Part shown: positions 55,696 through 63,921 of the stretch, piece by piece
Numbering within the stretch: position 1 is the first letter of the stretch
Layout of the letters: every line of letters starts with the position of its first letter
Assembly: GCA_964549615.1 (NCBI GenBank)
Contig: CAZJVP010000081.1
Location: forward strand, 1-64,000
DNA from: CAYVLA01 sp964549615 [NCBI: uncultured Thermococci archaeon]
Lineage (GTDB): Archaea; CAYQAE01; CAYVLA01
Direction: 5' to 3'
DNA length: 64,000 nt
Program-made: the position numbers and the translations under genes
The notes under the pieces: model-generated
The model's database searches: none
Told to the model about the DNA's origin: nothing
The model's input: only the letters and a program-made list of their open reading frames with translations

Positions 55696-56287
55696 GCCGG
55701 CTGAGAAGAACCCTGTAGCCTGACCTCCTCCCTGTCTCCTCCAGATTCCCGAAGGTCTCCTGCATCAGGGATGAGAGGGGCCTGGCACCCATCCTTGTCC
55801 TTGCGACGATCTGCAGGCTCCCCCCTTCTCTTAAATATTTGCGGGCCAGGCGCACGATATTCGCCAAGAGGCTTCTTCCAGCCCTTATCGGAGGATTGCA
55901 CAACACCACATCGAATTTGGCAGCGAAGGGTGAGTACAAGTCCCCGACCACGACGAGCCATGGCCCGGCCGCATGCTTCCGGAGGTTGGCCGCGGCCAAC
56001 CAGGCCGCTCGCTCATTGATCTCAACGCCAATCACGCTAGCTCCCATCTGCGATGCGCAGACCGCCAGCGCTCCGTATCCGCATCCAAGGTCCAGGACAA
56101 GGCTGCCGACGGGCACTTGCATCTTATCGATCAAAAGAAGGGTTCCTTTGTCGACGGCCCGATAGGAGAATACGCCGGGAGATGTCAGGAGGTCGAACTT
56201 GCGACCCCGGAAGTAGAGGGTGACCGTTCCAGGCTTGTACCGTCCGCGCGGCTTTCGGGAGAAGTAGTGCTCAAACGGAGACGCCAT
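55673..56287 (-). CDS. Class I SAM-dependent methyltransferase, RsmC/MTS-like
   Basis: About 204 residues from ATG 56287, which has GAGG 7 nt upstream and a TATA element (TTTTAATAT, about 56337-56345) placing transcription start near 56313; TTG 56320 and ATG 56293 are alternatives. FEHYFSRKPRG and the TSPGVFSYRAVDKGT loop match the small rRNA-guanine N2-methyltransferase-like group. SAM-binding motif I is VLDLGCGYGALA, and the catalytic NPPI (motif IV) is present. It probably methylates rRNA or tRNA. Its TAG stop overlaps the tRNA-Ser gene on the same strand by 23 nt, so the two are likely transcribed together. Confidence 0.88.
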   Translation of the reverse strand: MASPFEHYFSRKPRGRYKPGTVTLYFRGRKFDLLTSPGVFSYRAVDKGTLLLIDKMQVPVGSLVLDLGCGYGALAVCASQMGASVIGVEINERAAWLAAANLRKHAAGPWLVVVGDLYSPFAAKFDVVLCNPPIRAGRSLLANIVRLARKYLREGGSLQIVARTRMGARPLSSLMQETFGNLEETGRRSGYRVLLSRRRGGRVD

Positions 56288-56413
56288 CGGCATCCTCTTG
56301 AAGGTCCATTCCCAAGACAAAAAGGAGCAGGCCGATATTAAAAGCCATCATGGGAAAAAGGCCGAATTCAATCTCAATAGCCGGGCTATCTGGACCAAAT
56401 TTGGCAGAAATGC

Positions 56414-57376
56414 CTACCTCCAGTACCTAGGGTAGACGCCTCTCGGCATCACTACCCTGGCAAGATCGACCGCCATTCCCGAGTCCCGCTCGAATATCTC
56501 CTTTGCCGACAAGCGGCTTTGCCCCACGCCGATAAGTTCCCCCTTCAACGTCAGCACCGCAACGGTGCCCATGGCTGTAACGGTGCTCTCGCACTTGACG
56601 ATCCCAGGCAGGGCAAGGCCTGCCCCGTTGCAAAGCGCTTCCACGGCCGTGTCTCGGACCCAGATCTTGGGCATGTCTTTGATGAACTCCTCGACCGGCA
56701 GCACTAGTCTCCTGAGCTCGGTCTCGTCACCGTGTTCTCTGAGATAGTGCATCGCGTCGACCAGATCTTGGAGCGTGCAGCAGTCGCTCTCCGAGAAACG
56801 GCCCGAGCGAATCCTTCTCAACTCGGACATGTTCGCCCCGACGAGCAGCGCTTCGCCCATATCCCGACACAGCTTCCTGATGTAGGTTCCTGCCTCGCAC
56901 GAGACCTCGAATAGGATGTCGCGCCCCTTGCGCTCGATGAGGTTTAGGGAGTAGATCATCCTTTCCCTGGACTCCCTTTTGACAGCCGCCTTGACGGGCG
57001 GTGTCTGGAGAATCTTGCCGGTGAAGGCCGAGAAGACCTCCCGGACCTTTCCGTCATCGACTTCGCCGTGAAGCGTCATCACACAGACGTAGGCCTTGTC
57101 CGACTTGAGCAGGTACCTTACGAGACGGGTTGACCGCCCCAGAGCTATCGGCAAAACTCCCGACACCTTAGGATCCAGGGTGCCGCCGTGTCCGGCCCTC
57201 TCCACCTTGAGAACGTCCCTGACCCAAGCAACTACTTGGTGGGACGTGGGGCCGCGGGGCTTGTCCAAGTTGACTATGCCAAAGTCCAACAGCTGACTGA
57301 CGGGACGCTTGTAGGGATCCACGCCAAACTGAGGGTCGGTGGTGTCCTTGGATCTCAGGTATATCTCAACATCCAC
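56414..57376 (-). CDS. cbf5: tRNA/rRNA pseudouridine synthase Cbf5 (TruB family)
   Basis: A protein of 320 residues. GTG 57376, 30 nt after the L14e stop, gives a normal N-terminus (EIYLRSKDTTDPQFG); the frame open to 57607 overlaps L14e and is rejected. LDFGIVNLDKPRGPTSHQV opens the catalytic domain, and GHGGTLDPKVSGVLP carries the catalytic Asp. SCEAGTYIRKLCRDMG is the conserved RNA-binding loop. A PUA domain ends the protein (PKIWVRDTAVEALCNGAGL to VVMPRGVYPRYWR). It is the enzyme of archaeal H/ACA guide RNPs with Nop10, Gar1 and L7Ae, and can also make psi55 in tRNA. Its place after L14e is conserved in archaea. Confidence 0.96.
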   Translation of the reverse strand: MDVEIYLRSKDTTDPQFGVDPYKRPVSQLLDFGIVNLDKPRGPTSHQVVAWVRDVLKVERAGHGGTLDPKVSGVLPIALGRSTRLVRYLLKSDKAYVCVMTLHGEVDDGKVREVFSAFTGKILQTPPVKAAVKRESRERMIYSLNLIERKGRDILFEVSCEAGTYIRKLCRDMGEALLVGANMSELRRIRSGRFSESDCCTLQDLVDAMHYLREHGDETELRRLVLPVEEFIKDMPKIWVRDTAVEALCNGAGLALPGIVKCESTVTAMGTVAVLTLKGELIGVGQSRLSAKEIFERDSGMAVDLARVVMPRGVYPRYWR

Positions 57377-57405
57377 CGCCGACCACCAAGAACGCGGGGA
57401 TCTTC

Positions 57406-57663
57406 TCAGGAGATGAATGCTTCGAGGAGGCCCGACTTCTCGAGAACCTTTATGATCTCCTCGTCCTCCGCCCTCCTGCGAATCTCGATCTTCTTGTCCA
57501 ACGGCTCCAGGTGGGCCACGTTGCATCGTCGCCTCTTCACGCCCGATATCTTCTCGGGCCCCGTGACGAGGACGAAGTTCTTGTCGATGTGGTCGACAAC
57601 GATGCACTTCCTTCCGCTCTCATTTCCCTGAATCTTTATGCATACCCTTCCTATTTCGATCAT
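57406..57663 (-). CDS. rpl14e: Large-subunit ribosomal protein L14e
   Basis: A protein of 85 residues, usual for the archaeal form. It has the KOW-like opening IEIGRVCIKIQGNESGRKCIVVD and the conserved VLVTGPEKISGVKRRRCNVAHLEP split across two strands, then a charged helix. It overlaps the cmk stop by 4 nt (ATGA), so translation is coupled. Confidence 0.95.
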   Translation of the reverse strand: MIEIGRVCIKIQGNESGRKCIVVDHIDKNFVLVTGPEKISGVKRRRCNVAHLEPLDKKIEIRRRAEDEEIIKVLEKSGLLEAFIS

Positions 57664-58211
57664 GTCTGTCTCCTCCTTATCCCTCTCGCCCCGAGCACAT
57701 CCAGGGCCTTGCGGACGATTTCGACGATCTCACCCGGCAGATACGTTCCGCTGTTGACCACGATGTCGTAAACCTCCATATCGCGCACGTCGATGTTGTA
57801 TATCTGCTTGTACCTGCGCCTCTCGCTCTCCTCCCTCTCCTTGACGCGCCTAATAGCTTCTTCCGTGGAGAGTCCGTCCCTCTCGGCGATCCTCCTTGCC
57901 CTCTCCTCAAATCGTGCGACGAGGCACACCTTGAGGTCCGGATCCTCGATCATCCATGCGCTCAGCCTCGAATCCACCACCACGTCCTTTCCTCGGGAAA
58001 GCCGCACCTGCATCTCGTCGACCGCGCGGTCTACTCCGTGATCCTCCTCCGCGAGCTTCGAGTATGCCTCAAGATCCATCCCCCTTTCGGCTGCCATTTG
58101 CCTGAAAACTTGGCCAGCGCTTAGGTATTCCAGCCCTAGCTCGCATGCCAGCAACTTGGCAAACGTCGTCTTGCCGCTCCCGGGCAACCCGCCCACCGTG
58201 ATCGTGGCCAA
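57660..58211 (-). CDS. cmk: Cytidylate kinase (archaeal type)
   Basis: A protein of 183 residues. P-loop GGLPGSGKTT (8-17), then the NMP-binding region EYLSAGQVFRQMAAERGMDL and VVVDSRLSAWM, and the lid region with REESERRRYKQIYNIDV, all typical of archaeal CMP/dCMP kinases. It phosphorylates CMP and dCMP with ATP in the cytoplasm. It overlaps L14e by 4 nt downstream and follows L34e by 8 nt, as in many archaea. Confidence 0.95.
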   Translation of the reverse strand: MATITVGGLPGSGKTTFAKLLACELGLEYLSAGQVFRQMAAERGMDLEAYSKLAEEDHGVDRAVDEMQVRLSRGKDVVVDSRLSAWMIEDPDLKVCLVARFEERARRIAERDGLSTEEAIRRVKEREESERRRYKQIYNIDVRDMEVYDIVVNSGTYLPGEIVEIVRKALDVLGARGIRRRQT

Positions 58212-58219
58212 CTAAAGCC

Positions 58220-58480
58220 TCAGCCCCCCATTTCTTTCCTGGCGAGTTCGACCATCTTTCGCCTTGCGCACACGGGGCAAAGCGATCCGCCGAATGGCCG
58301 ATTTGGCTTCCGGCTTGACTTGGATCGCCCGGCCTTCCGGTGAGGGACCGAGCTCAGGATCCTGCCACATTCGCATCTTGCCTTCCCGTGTTTCTTTCTC
58401 TTCAAACGGACCTGAACCCCTGTAAGGGTCCTCCTCACCCTCATTCTCATCGAACGCGACCTTAGGCTCCTGCGCGGCAT
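58220..58480 (-). CDS. rpl34e: Large-subunit ribosomal protein L34e
   Basis: A protein of 86 residues, very basic. It begins PRRSLRSRSMRMRVRRT, which matches archaeal L34e, and has two Cys pairs, CECG and CPVC, forming the zinc site, then ARRKMVELARKEMGG. It lies directly after the insertase gene with no gap. Confidence 0.95.
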   Translation of the reverse strand: MPRRSLRSRSMRMRVRRTLTGVQVRLKRKKHGKARCECGRILSSVPHRKAGRSKSSRKPNRPFGGSLCPVCARRKMVELARKEMGG

Positions 58481-59323
58481 CTAGACCACTCCGAACATCT
58501 TCCTGAATATTGAGCTGAACCAGGTGGCGGATGCAAAGTACCATGCTATGAAGCCGAACTGGTCAGCACTGATAGCATTGTTCTGGTGGAAGAACTGCAT
58601 GAAGCTCAACCTGAATGGCAGCTCGACCACGGGCACTAGGTTGTAATGGGCCTGGAGGAAGTAGAATACAGCGAACAGCGGAATCATGTAAATTATCATG
58701 GGCTTGAACTGGCTTCTCATCAGTTCCGACTGAAGGCTTAACATCTCCGCCTGCTTCTTCTTCATCTTGGCAATCTTCTTCTGGTCGCCGCTGCGCTGTG
58801 CGGCCATCAATTCCTTCTGGAACTCGCTCACCTTCTCCCGTACGACCTTGAGCCTCTTCTGATCAACCATGTAGTAGCTCAGCAACGTGGTGAAAAGTGA
58901 GGTGAGCGCGGAGAGGACGAAGATGACGAACTTGGCATTGCCCTGGCTCATCATCTTGGTGACCTCGAACTCGGCGACAAGCATCTCGCTCACGATCCTT
59001 TGCTGCTCGAAATCCACCCCGCTTACGTTGAGGTCAAGTCTCCACCTGCCCTCTCGGTTGAAAGGCGTCCTCCAGCTGAAGTTGCTCCCCGCCCCCACGT
59101 CGGCAAGCTTTTCAAGCCGGATCACGGTTCCGTCCGGACCGACGAAGTTGCCTTCCATGCTTATGCCCGTCAAAGAGGGATTGCCGATGGTGAGCCTGAA
59201 GAACACAGTGCTTCCTTCCATCACGCTTGCGTTCAGAACCTGGAGGGTGGAGCCTTGGCAGGACGCTTCCTGCAGAACCGCAATGAACAGCAGCGCGGCC
59301 CATGCTTTGACCCGTATTCGCAC
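58481..59323 (-). CDS. EMC3/TMCO1-type (DUF106) membrane insertase with N-terminal exterior domain
   Basis: A protein of 280 residues. GTG 59323 lies one base after the SecY stop and has GGAGG upstream. The C-terminal part (about 125-280) is the archaeal DUF106/Ylp1 Oxa1-superfamily insertase: a first helix FVIFVLSALTSLFTTLLSYYMV, the cytoplasmic coiled coil KVSEFQKELMAAQRSGDQKK-type with MKKKQAEMLSLQ, then MIIYMIPLFAVFYFLQ and a final helix. Before this lie a signal-like segment (WAALLFIAVLQEASC) and a beta domain of about 95 residues (PSLTGISMEGNF, WRLDLNVSGVDF). It should insert membrane proteins with SecY. The added ectodomain is unusual for what I know of the family. Confidence 0.88.
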   Translation of the reverse strand: MRIRVKAWAALLFIAVLQEASCQGSTLQVLNASVMEGSTVFFRLTIGNPSLTGISMEGNFVGPDGTVIRLEKLADVGAGSNFSWRTPFNREGRWRLDLNVSGVDFEQQRIVSEMLVAEFEVTKMMSQGNAKFVIFVLSALTSLFTTLLSYYMVDQKRLKVVREKVSEFQKELMAAQRSGDQKKIAKMKKKQAEMLSLQSELMRSQFKPMIIYMIPLFAVFYFLQAHYNLVPVVELPFRLSFMQFFHQNNAISADQFGFIAWYFASATWFSSIFRKMFGVV

Positions 59324-59324
59324 C

Positions 59325-60689
59325 TCATCTCCTCCCCAGGAACTCACGGACGATCGGGAACATCTCCGCGGCCTGCTCCCTCTGGATCTCCTGGTACAAC
59401 TGGTATACTATGCCCACGGTCAGCAACACGCCCGTTCCGGAACCTAGCGCATTGGTGAGGTCCGCGAAGCTGGCAAGAAGGCCCACGAATATCCCTCCAA
59501 GGACCGTCACCGCAGGGATGTAACGATCCAGGATCTTCTCGATGATCCTCCTGTCCTTGCGAAAGCCCGGGATGTGCATGCCGGACTCGTGTATCTGCCT
59601 TGCAACCTCCCGTGGCCCGACGTTCGTCAGCTCGGACCAGAGCAAAGCGAAGACCACGCAGCAGGCGATGACGACGAGAACGTAAACCAAGGCATGGACA
59701 GCATACCCGGGGGTTGACCCGAAAGTGAAAAGATCGCCCGGGTGTCGCATGTAGTAGACGAGGCCGGATCTTGGCACGTTGTCGACCACCTTGCCGAGGA
59801 TGTATATGCCCCTCGAGCTCAGAACGCTAGCCCAAAGCTGGATGTTGGCGAAGAGCGCCATCGTGAGTATGACTGGGATGTTCGAGGTGTAGACGAACCT
59901 GATCGGGTACTTTCCCTTCATGCCTACCCTGCTGTATGAGAGGGGAATCTCCACCCTCATGCCCTCCGCGTACACGACAATTAGAAAGACGACGATCGTG
60001 AAGAAAACGGAGACCATGCTCGGCATCGGATATGGCCTCCAGATCTGTGGGGTTCCCTTCAGAAGCGAGCCGAGGAAGGCCGGGATCGCTCCAACGACCT
60101 GTCCGTAGCTTGGGTCACGAAGGGGATTGATCGACCCTGAGACGATCTCCTGCGATACGCCTGCGGCTATGAATAGGCTCACGCCGCTCCCGATCCCCCA
60201 CTTCGAAACCACCTCGTCGAGGAACATGACGAGGATGCCCCCGATCGCGAGCTGCACCATGATGATCCAGAGCGGGACCACGGGCCTGTACGAATAGCTG
60301 TAGACGAATCCCTCGAAGAAGCAGAGGATGATCGTTAGGAGTTTCTGGGTTCCTTGAAAAAGTGCCCTGTGATCGGGTTGGCTCAGATCAAGGTCAATGA
60401 TCTTCCCGCCGACCAAGAGCTGCAGCACTATGCTGGCCGTGACGATCGGGCCGATCCCGAGCGCCAGAATGGATCCTCGGCTTCCGGCCAAGACGGCCCG
60501 AAGGGGCCCGAAGAGATCAGCTAGGGATTCCTCCGCGATCCCATACACGGGTATCTGGAGAAGGGCGTAGTAGAGGACCAGGACCCCGCCCGTCCAGATG
60601 AACTTCTCCTTGAACGAAACGTGGCGCTTGGGCTTGTCCACTTCCGGCAGAAACCTGAGAACCGGATCCAGTATCTCCAACCTAGACAA
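59325..60689 (-). CDS. secY: Preprotein translocase subunit SecY
   Basis: About 454 residues from TTG 60689; TTG 60680 is also possible. Ten membrane helices are visible. SLADLFGPLRAVLAGSRGSI is the plug region, LGIGPIVTASIVLQLLVG helix 2b, and GPREVARQIHESGMHIPGFR the cytoplasmic loop 5 (ribosome contact), with the final TGVLLTVGIVYQLYQEIQ. It forms the protein-conducting channel with SecE and SecG/Sec61beta. It lies between L15 and the DUF106 insertase. The adenylate kinase gene often found next to archaeal secY is absent here. Confidence 0.96.
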   Translation of the reverse strand: MSRLEILDPVLRFLPEVDKPKRHVSFKEKFIWTGGVLVLYYALLQIPVYGIAEESLADLFGPLRAVLAGSRGSILALGIGPIVTASIVLQLLVGGKIIDLDLSQPDHRALFQGTQKLLTIILCFFEGFVYSYSYRPVVPLWIIMVQLAIGGILVMFLDEVVSKWGIGSGVSLFIAAGVSQEIVSGSINPLRDPSYGQVVGAIPAFLGSLLKGTPQIWRPYPMPSMVSVFFTIVVFLIVVYAEGMRVEIPLSYSRVGMKGKYPIRFVYTSNIPVILTMALFANIQLWASVLSSRGIYILGKVVDNVPRSGLVYYMRHPGDLFTFGSTPGYAVHALVYVLVVIACCVVFALLWSELTNVGPREVARQIHESGMHIPGFRKDRRIIEKILDRYIPAVTVLGGIFVGLLASFADLTNALGSGTGVLLTVGIVYQLYQEIQREQAAEMFPIVREFLGRR

Positions 60690-60711
60690 GCCAACAACCG
60701 TCCTATGAACC

Positions 60712-61167
60712 TCAATCGCCCGGACGAGCCGCCTCGATGCGAAGTTCCCCTCCCGCCTCCGAGATCTTCCTCGACGCAATCGAGGTTGAGCTCTTGGCGG
60801 TGATGACCCATGCGTTCTTAGCCAGGCCGCCGCCGAGGAGTTTGTCAAAGCCGATCTTGGAAAGGTCCATATAGACCTTGCCGTCCTTCATCTCCGCGAG
60901 ACCGGACGAGAGGTATGAATCCAGTCTTTCTTCGAGGGAGCCAATGTTGATTGCGCGGGGAGCTCCACGCAGCACGGGCGGCCTGCCCGGTCCCTTGTGG
61001 ACGAAGTACGAGGGGTCGTACCTCAGATACCAGCTCTTGCGGTGTTTGAACGCGCCAGCGTTGCCCCTGCCTCCGCGGTGTCCGGCGCCCCTGCGCATCT
61101 TGGCGTTTCCGCCTCCGCAGGTCCTGCTGCCGCGATACTTCCTCGTCTTCCTGTTCTTCAGAGCCAT
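60712..61167 (-). CDS. rpl15: Large-subunit ribosomal protein L15
   Basis: A protein of 151 residues. It opens KNRKTRKYRGSRTCGGGNAK followed by the Gly/Arg-rich rRNA-binding loop (MRRGAGHRGGRGNAG), then KHRKSWYLRYDPSYFVHKG, diagnostic of the archaeal/eukaryotic form (L27a). It follows L30 by 9 nt. Confidence 0.96.
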   Translation of the reverse strand: MALKNRKTRKYRGSRTCGGGNAKMRRGAGHRGGRGNAGAFKHRKSWYLRYDPSYFVHKGPGRPPVLRGAPRAINIGSLEERLDSYLSSGLAEMKDGKVYMDLSKIGFDKLLGGGLAKNAWVITAKSSTSIASRKISEAGGELRIEAARPGD

Positions 61168-61176
61168 ACGATCATC

Positions 61177-61641
61177 CTATATCATCTGCTTCAGCAATGA
61201 GTCTATTGCGTCCCCCCTGTTGCCGAAGGCCCCACCTTCCTCCACGGATTTCTTCACGCTCCTGTATCCCTTGGACGGCGGGCTGCATCTGAATGTTCGT
61301 TTGAGACCCGGAACATCGTCCAGGCTGGCCTTTCCCTTGTGGAGGGCCTCCGCGAAAGCCGCAATCGAGGCGAATGCTGTCCTGCCTGACAGGTACTCAT
61401 CCGTCAACCTGCCAAATCCGCGAACCTCGCCACGCTTTCGTAGCAACATCTCTAGGACGGCTTGTGAAGGCGGGCCGTACGTTACCAAGTGCCTCACGCT
61501 CTGAAGCATCCCCAGGTATGTCTCGTTGTCATCGACCAACACCACGTTGTTCGGCCTCTTCAGTCCCAGCTGATCAAGGACTCTTCTGGTCTCTCTGGGG
61601 ACGTTCACCGAGCCTCTGATCCTGACAACAGCGAGCTTCAT
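61177..61641 (-). CDS. rpl30: Large-subunit ribosomal protein L30
   Basis: A protein of 154 residues from ATG 61641; GTG 61644 is one codon earlier. MKLAVVRIRGSVNVPRETR and LGLKRPNNVVLVDDNETYLGM are the L30/L7 signature. GFGRLTDEYL and SLDDVPGLKRTFRCSPPSKGY match the archaeal C-terminal extension. It lies 34 nt after the S5 stop. Confidence 0.95.
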   Translation of the reverse strand: MKLAVVRIRGSVNVPRETRRVLDQLGLKRPNNVVLVDDNETYLGMLQSVRHLVTYGPPSQAVLEMLLRKRGEVRGFGRLTDEYLSGRTAFASIAAFAEALHKGKASLDDVPGLKRTFRCSPPSKGYRSVKKSVEEGGAFGNRGDAIDSLLKQMI

Positions 61642-61675
61642 CACAAACACCAAGTCTGGTCCTCGAATGGACGCT

Positions 61676-62524
61676 CTACTCTTCTTCCCCAGCGTCCTCC
61701 TCGCCCTCAGGCTCTTCCTCCCCTTCGACCTCCTCCAAACCCTCCTCGCCCTCGACCTCTTCTTCTGCCTCCAGGAGTGGCACCTCAACCTCGGCCTCCA
61801 GGCCCTCTTTCTTGAGCTCCTTCACCACCTCTTCGACTTCGAGCTTTGGCCCTACTGGTGCCGCGGCGATCTGGATCGGCTTGGTCTCCGCCAAAACGAT
61901 TCCCAACTTCTCGATGTGCTCGGGCCGCACCTGAACCGCGGTGGTCATCCTGAGGGCATTGAACGTCGCTGTCGCAAAGTTCAAGGTCGTCCTGCTATCG
62001 CCCTCAACTTTCGACCAGACATCCTCCACCCCAGCTAGCTCAAGCACGGTTTTCGCTACGTCACCTGCTGCCAGGCGAACGCCTCGCGGCGCCGGCATCA
62101 AGGTGACCTCAACGCTTCCCGACTTGCCCACGACCCTGAATGGGATCGAGTGAGGCTTCCCGCAGCCGCACTCCCAGCTTCCACATCCCCGTCGCACGCA
62201 GATGAGGTTCTTCTTGCCTTCCTCGATTGCCTTCTGTATCGAGTTGTATACCTCTTTCGCCTTGCCCTGTCCGATGCCGACGTACCCGTCTCTATTTCCG
62301 ACTGCGACGGTCACGCGGTATCTCAGCTTGCGTCCTGAGCGATCCCTCCGTTGAACCCTGCTGATCTCCAGTATCTCGCTGTCCAAGTTAGGGACGAGGC
62401 GATCGATTATCTCGGTTTCGAGCACGGGTAGGCCCTTCTCCATGATCTCCCTTAGGGAGGTTATGGAGCCCTCGAGGACCTTTTTCCCAAGCTCAGTTCG
62501 TGGAGTCCAAACCTTCTCCTCCAT
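61676..62524 (-). CDS. rps5: Small-subunit ribosomal protein S5 with acidic C-terminal tail
   Basis: A protein of 282 residues, longer than the usual archaeal S5 (about 200-240). The N-terminal domain has WTPRTELGKKVLEG, the S5 dsRBD-like core RYRVTVAVGNRDGYVGIGQGK and CVRRGCGSWECGCGKPHS with three conserved Cys. The second domain has VTLMPAPRGVRLAAGD and LNFATATFNALRMT. From about residue 225 the protein becomes a Glu-rich, low-complexity tail of about 55 residues. The core is intact, so it should function normally in decoding-site assembly; the tail is an unusual addition. Confidence 0.95.
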   Translation of the reverse strand: MEEKVWTPRTELGKKVLEGSITSLREIMEKGLPVLETEIIDRLVPNLDSEILEISRVQRRDRSGRKLRYRVTVAVGNRDGYVGIGQGKAKEVYNSIQKAIEEGKKNLICVRRGCGSWECGCGKPHSIPFRVVGKSGSVEVTLMPAPRGVRLAAGDVAKTVLELAGVEDVWSKVEGDSRTTLNFATATFNALRMTTAVQVRPEHIEKLGIVLAETKPIQIAAAPVGPKLEVEEVVKELKKEGLEAEVEVPLLEAEEEVEGEEGLEEVEGEEEPEGEEDAGEEE

Positions 62525-62525
62525 G

Positions 62526-63098
62526 CTAGGCCTCCGTAAAGCTGCTGTTGATCCTGGCTAGGACCTCGTCCACGAGCCGGGGAAAAGATGCAAGATCCAG
62601 AGCCTTCTTCCTGTACTTGGCTATGGACGGGTCCTCGGCGAATGCCTTCGCCACTTCCTCCCCTCTGATCCTTTCCATCTTGGGATAGCACCCCTCGTCG
62701 CAGGGCACCTTCAACCCGGCGTCAACCGCCCCCTTCACCACGGCGAAGATGTTGGAACGCGCACCGGGGATCAGCAGCCCGGCATCGAGTATCGCCCTTT
62801 CCACTCCGGCCCTGACGGCACGCTTCCCGATCAAGAAGCCCGTGAGGTACCCTGTGGAGCCGCAGGCACCGTGGCCGTGCCAGTTGAAGTCCCTTGCCAA
62901 CTCCTTGGAGTGAGCCGAAACGACGGTGATATCTCCCTTATCCGAGGGGACCACGACGTGGGCGAAGTAGTGCGCGTTGGACCTCCTCACGACCAACCGA
63001 GGAATCCCGGATGCCAGATACCGTGCTCTCCTCCTGTAGTCGGTCTTGCCCTCGCGCCTCCTCTTCAAAGCGAGCCTGTAGGTAGGTCCCTTCGCCAT
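62526..63098 (-). CDS. rpl18: Large-subunit ribosomal protein L18
   Basis: A protein of 190 residues. GPTYRLALKRRREGKTDYRR and RARYLASGIPRLVVRRSNAH open it; GACGSTGYLTGFLIGKRA and LDAGLLIPGARSNIFAVVKG are the archaeal L18/eukaryotic L5 core that binds 5S rRNA. One base separates its stop from the S5 start. Confidence 0.96.
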   Translation of the reverse strand: MAKGPTYRLALKRRREGKTDYRRRARYLASGIPRLVVRRSNAHYFAHVVVPSDKGDITVVSAHSKELARDFNWHGHGACGSTGYLTGFLIGKRAVRAGVERAILDAGLLIPGARSNIFAVVKGAVDAGLKVPCDEGCYPKMERIRGEEVAKAFAEDPSIAKYRKKALDLASFPRLVDEVLARINSSFTEA

Positions 63099-63100
63099 GG

Positions 63101-63550
63101 CTAGCCCCTCAGCATACCTTTCTCAGCAACATAGGTCTCCAGATGGGATATGCTTCTGAAGTATCCGGACTTCGCCATCCTGTAGAGGGTCCGGTAATCC
63201 GCACGCTCTATCTTGCGCTGATCCCGCATCTCGCAGAGCTTTGCTCTGATGGCCCTTATCGACCGAATCCACGTCGCCTTTTTCGGCGCTCTCGCCCGAT
63301 GGGCACCCTTTCTCGTCCCGTGGCCTCTCCTCCTGCCCCGCGAGATCTGGATTCGCCTGGCCCGAAGCCTGCCCTTGGATATCGTTTTCGGGGGTCGCGC
63401 TGCGATCTTGCCCTCCCGTATCAGCCTTCGCACGTCATCTCTCGTGATCGCAGCAGAGATCTCGCCCGACTTGTCCGGATCGAACCACACGCTACGCTGC
63501 CCGACGCCCAAGATCTCTGCTGCCACTCTTCTAACCAATCTTGTGGTCAA
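63101..63550 (-). CDS. rpl19e: Large-subunit ribosomal protein L19e
   Basis: A protein of 149 residues. It opens VRRVAAEILGVGQRSVWFDP and has KTISKGRLRARRIQISRGRR followed by a GHGTRKG loop, then a long basic helix (WIRSIRAIRAKLCEMRD, YRTLYRMAKSGYFRS), all standard for L19e. It ends 2 nt before L18. Confidence 0.96.
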   Translation of the reverse strand: MTTRLVRRVAAEILGVGQRSVWFDPDKSGEISAAITRDDVRRLIREGKIAARPPKTISKGRLRARRIQISRGRRRGHGTRKGAHRARAPKKATWIRSIRAIRAKLCEMRDQRKIERADYRTLYRMAKSGYFRSISHLETYVAEKGMLRG

Positions 63551-63559
63551 CTCAGACCC

Positions 63560-63916
63560 CTACCTATTCAGCACTTTGATCTTAAGCTCGTCTGCCCTGG
63601 CTAGGATCTTCTCTCGCTTCATGAGGCCGACCTTGCCTGATATCCGCACGGCATGGATGGAAGGATCGAGGGACTCAAGTTCACCGGTATTGGAAACGAG
63701 AACCTCTCTGTACCCTGACGGGTGAATCGACCTCACGCGCCTGTCGCCCGCGTAGCCGGCCTTGGGCCTTCTCGGCTTGCCGCCAATCAACAGCCTCATC
63801 TTGCTTCCTATTCCTCTGGGCCTCCGCCAGGTGACTCCGAGTCTACGCATGTGGATGCCCCTGTTGCGGACGAACCGAGGCTTTCTCGTGGATCTTGGGC
63901 GCGTCGCCGTCTTCAT
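63560..63916 (-). CDS. rpl32e: Large-subunit ribosomal protein L32e
   Basis: A protein of 118 residues from ATG 63916; TTG 63925, overlapping the L6 stop, is possible. FVRNRGIHMRRLGVTWRRP and GIGSKMRLLIGGKPRRPKAG match the L32e core; IHPSGYREVLVSNTGELE and AVRISGKVGLMKREKIL complete it. GGAGG of the L6 end lies 10 nt before the ATG. Confidence 0.95.
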   Translation of the reverse strand: MKTATRPRSTRKPRFVRNRGIHMRRLGVTWRRPRGIGSKMRLLIGGKPRRPKAGYAGDRRVRSIHPSGYREVLVSNTGELESLDPSIHAVRISGKVGLMKREKILARADELKIKVLNR

Positions 63917-63921
63917 GACCG

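Noticed and set aside
57377-57607. Long N-terminus of Cbf5
   Set aside because: It overlaps rpl14e in another frame and its composition is unlike the family; GTG 57376 gives normal length.
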